Origin: G963662905 sp963676415
GTDB taxonomy: Bacteria; Bacteroidota; Bacteroidia; Bacteroidales; WRLA01
Assembly: GCA_963676415.1 (NCBI GenBank)
Contig: OY781097.1
Coordinates: forward strand, 930,001 to 994,000
Reading direction: 5' to 3'
Length of the DNA stretch: 64,000 nucleotides
The position numbers were made by a program, and so were the translations under genes. Every line of letters begins with the position of its first letter. Positions within the stretch are counted from its first letter, which is position 1. Below, one piece after another: positions 61,637 to 64,000 of the stretch. Below the pieces are notes generated by a model, which saw only the letters and a list, made by a program, of their open reading frames with translations, was not told where the DNA came from and ran no database searches.

Positions 61637-64000
61637 ATGATCAAAAAAGCAAAACTTATATTTTTTTTCTTTTTTCTCCTGAGCGGAATTTGGTTGCCCG
61701 CAGCAGAGAATATTGACAGCCTACAACGGCTTGTTTTGCACGCTCAGAACGACTCCATTAAGCAGGAAGTTTTGTTGAAACTGGCTATAGAAATCCAGGA
61801 CATTTATAATGAAAAAGCGATTGATTATGCTGAAAGGGCATTGGATATTGCAAAAAGCAAAAAGAACAAAAATAAAGAGGCATTCATTTATACAAGAATC
61901 GGGCAAGTTGAAACCATTGCAGGAAATTTTCAAAAAGCAATACATGCCTACAAAAATGCCTTAGGATATTATATTGGTTACAGCGAAAAGCATCCGGCAG
62001 ACCATCGCAACTTACGGAGCATGGCACAGGCTCATATTGGTTTAGGCCGGGTTTATCAATTGATGGGAGAAACAGAAACAGCACTAAACAATTACACTAA
62101 AGCTGAAAAAATTTATGAAAACCTTAAAGATAAACGTGGTATTGCAGCCAGTTTAATTGAAAAAGGCAATACTTATAGGGATAAACTGGATTATAAGTCG
62201 GCACAGGAAGCGTATCTGAACGCTTTAGCCAAAGGCAACAACAGGCTCACCCCAAAACAAATTGCAAATATTTACAATAAAATAGCCTTTACTTTTGAAT
62301 TGGCTGGTAATCAGACTGAAGCACAAAATTATTTTCAACGCTACATCCGCCAGATAAACCAAAATGCGGATCCATATGAGCAGGCAAATGCCTATAACGA
62401 ATTGGGGAGTTATTACCTCAGGGGCAACTTAACTGAAAAAGCCCTGGAATATTTCAATGACGCATTGCAACTGGCCATGAGCAGCAACAACAATGAAGCA
62501 ACAGAGGTTGCGTCAGCCAATTTATCTGATCTTTATACACTTACGGGCAATTATAAAAAAGCACTGGAAAGCCACATTATATATACCAGTGCGCGCGAAA
62601 CCAATTCGTACAAAGCCAAACGTGAAGAATTAAAGTTGTTGGAAGTCAAAAATAAATTGAGCCAAAACGAAGATCAAATCGAATTTGCACAAAAATTATA
62701 TCAGGAAGAACGCCTTAAAAACCGCAATGCACTTTACTTCATTATACTGATTACGGCAACATTAGTTATTGTCCTTGTACTTGTATTCTTGCTTTACAGG
62801 CAAAACAGGAGAAACAAGAACGTCATGTATTTACTTTCTGAACAAAACCAACAGGTACAGCAAAAGACCGAAGAAATCAGGATGCAAAATATCCGTTTGG
62901 AACAAATCAACCGCGATTTGAATATATCCAAACAAAAAGCAGAAGAGTCAACTACATCCAAATCGCTATTCCTCGCCAATATGAGCCACGAAATCCGCAC
63001 ACCAATGAACGGGATAATCGGAATGGCCAATGAACTAAAAAACACGACATTGAACAGCGAGCAGATTGAAGCACTGAACATAATCACCATTTCAGCGGAA
63101 AACCTGCTCACGATCATCAACGAAATCCTGGATTTCTCGAAAATTGAATCGGGAAAACTGGAGCTCGAAAGCATACAATTTGATCTTTATCAGGAGATTA
63201 AAAGCATTATTTCCCTCCTCAGCCTGAAATCCAAAGAAAAAGGGCTAGAGCTTCTTTCCGAAATTGATCCGTATGTGCCGCGTTATTTGGTGGGAGATCC
63301 GGTAAGGCTCAAGCAGGTGATCATCAATTTAGTGAATAACGGCTTGAAATTCACCGAAAAAGGAGGTGTTCGGGTCAATATCATGGTAATGGATCATATT
63401 TCACGGACTACTATTTTGCGCATTGAGGTAATTGATACCGGTATTGGTATTTCTGAAAACGAGAAAAGAAAGCTGTTCCATTCTTTTTCGCAGTCGGATC
63501 CATCGTTTACGCGCAAATACGGCGGAACAGGTTTGGGACTGGCAATTTCAAAAAACCTGGTAAGCTTAATGAATGGAGAAATTGGTGTGGAAAGCGAACT
63601 GGGCAATGGATCAAAGTTTTGGTTTACAGCCCGTTTTACAGATGGCACGGCGCCCCCTTCATACATTCCCCGCAAAGAACCTTACAAAATATATGCCCGT
63701 GTTCCGGATTTTAATAAACAGAAAAAAGACATCACAAAAAATAATAAGCCGGAAAACAGTTCAAAAAATATTCCTCCATCCGCTCAAAACAATGAGCTTA
63801 ACCGTGTTTTGTTGATCGAAGATAATATGATCAATCAGAAAGTTGCAATGTCGGTTTTAAAGAAAAAAGGCTATGAAGTTTCTGTTGCAGAAAACGGTAA
63901 AGTGGGTTTTGAGAAATTCCAGGCCAATACTTTTGATTTTATCCTTATGGACATCATGATGCCTGTTATGGATGGGTTTGAAGCAACCCGATCTATCCGT
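61637..64000 (+). CDS. TPR hybrid histidine kinase (3' end outside window)
   Basis: At least 788 residues, open to the window edge. Order: signal-like N-terminus (LIFFFFFLLSGIWLPAA), TPR repeats in a periplasmic part up to about 345, one membrane segment (YFIILITATLVIVLVLVFLL) near 365-385, a coiled coil, HisKA with His451 (NMSHEIRTP), HATPase (DTGIGIS, GGTGLGLAIS), and a receiver with Asp772 (MDIMMPVMDG) cut by the edge. A typical Bacteroidota membrane sensor with a TPR input part. Confidence 0.93.
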   Translation, partial: MIKKAKLIFFFFFLLSGIWLPAAENIDSLQRLVLHAQNDSIKQEVLLKLAIEIQDIYNEKAIDYAERALDIAKSKKNKNKEAFIYTRIGQVETIAGNFQKAIHAYKNALGYYIGYSEKHPADHRNLRSMAQAHIGLGRVYQLMGETETALNNYTKAEKIYENLKDKRGIAASLIEKGNTYRDKLDYKSAQEAYLNALAKGNNRLTPKQIANIYNKIAFTFELAGNQTEAQNYFQRYIRQINQNADPYEQANAYNELGSYYLRGNLTEKALEYFNDALQLAMSSNNNEATEVASANLSDLYTLTGNYKKALESHIIYTSARETNSYKAKREELKLLEVKNKLSQNEDQIEFAQKLYQEERLKNRNALYFIILITATLVIVLVLVFLLYRQNRRNKNVMYLLSEQNQQVQQKTEEIRMQNIRLEQINRDLNISKQKAEESTTSKSLFLANMSHEIRTPMNGIIGMANELKNTTLNSEQIEALNIITISAENLLTIINEILDFSKIESGKLELESIQFDLYQEIKSIISLLSLKSKEKGLELLSEIDPYVPRYLVGDPVRLKQVIINLVNNGLKFTEKGGVRVNIMVMDHISRTTILRIEVIDTGIGISENEKRKLFHSFSQSDPSFTRKYGGTGLGLAISKNLVSLMNGEIGVESELGNGSKFWFTARFTDGTAPPSYIPRKEPYKIYARVPDFNKQKKDITKNNKPENSSKNIPPSAQNNELNRVLLIEDNMINQKVAMSVLKKKGYEVSVAENGKVGFEKFQANTFDFILMDIMMPVMDGFEATRSIR

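Overview
The window looks like a chromosomal segment of a Bacteroidota bacterium, probably of the Bacteroidales/Marinilabiliales type. The evidence is several secreted proteins with type IX secretion (T9SS) C-terminal sorting domains, a DUF4270 lipoprotein beside glmS, an EF-G2-type paralogue, and many gene starts preceded by the Bacteroidota -7 promoter motif TAnnTTTG with short leaders. No phage, CRISPR array or rRNA operon is visible.

Layout. 1-5.6 kb: the end of a secreted T9SS protein, a very large Fe-S/flavin amino-acid dehydrogenase fusion, and a divergent proline dehydrogenase. 5.8-10 kb: a short starch-synthase-like protein, a DUF4270 lipoprotein and glmS. 10-12 kb: superoxide dismutase, a radical SAM protein and a small unknown. 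11.9-18.6 kb: a tight minus-strand operon with a PKD/T9SS protein, a urea transporter fused to an M23 peptidase, an outer-membrane TPR protein, another TPR protein and an M28 peptidase. 18.7-24.1 kb: a second tight minus-strand operon with a T9SS protein, a PqqD-like carrier-binding protein, an ATP-grasp ligase, a LysA-fold decarboxylase with changed substrate motifs, a DUF4405 membrane protein and a PLP aminotransferase. This is the best candidate for an undescribed pathway. 24.3-38.2 kb is mostly housekeeping: purE, flavodoxin, fructosamine kinase, an ECF sigma factor, argR with a likely operator, udk, pgk, ispD, queA, truB, uppP and ftsX. 38.5-45.4 kb holds a metallophosphoesterase, a 1.2 kb gene-poor gap, a CotH/T9SS protein, an SDR and mnmA.

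45.6-54.7 kb is a defence island. A type IC restriction-modification operon is ordered hsdM - RhuM/ORF6N/PLD fusion - hsdS - PrrC-like anticodon nuclease - hsdR. This is the architecture of the E. coli prr locus, where a tRNA-cutting toxin guards the restriction enzyme. hsdS carries in-frame TAEL repeats of the kind that shift recognition spacing. The island is flanked by a broken XRE regulator and by a decayed AAA-4/AlbA-type gene cut off at an IS21-like end. 55.2-55.7 kb is a tRNA-Asn next to a GIY-YIG nuclease gene and two damaged tRNA-Asn copies in which short segments are replaced by 16-nt TCCCG...CGGGA palindromes. 55.9-64 kb: a PfkB-family sugar kinase, the EF-G2 paralogue and two hybrid histidine kinases, the second running off the window.

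Repeats tie regions together. A 123-131 bp long-hairpin element occurs in three full copies and one half copy, with inner stems that differ between copies but still pair. Several transcription terminators are followed immediately by, or overlap, the promoter of the next gene. All alignments were made by eye, without database searches.
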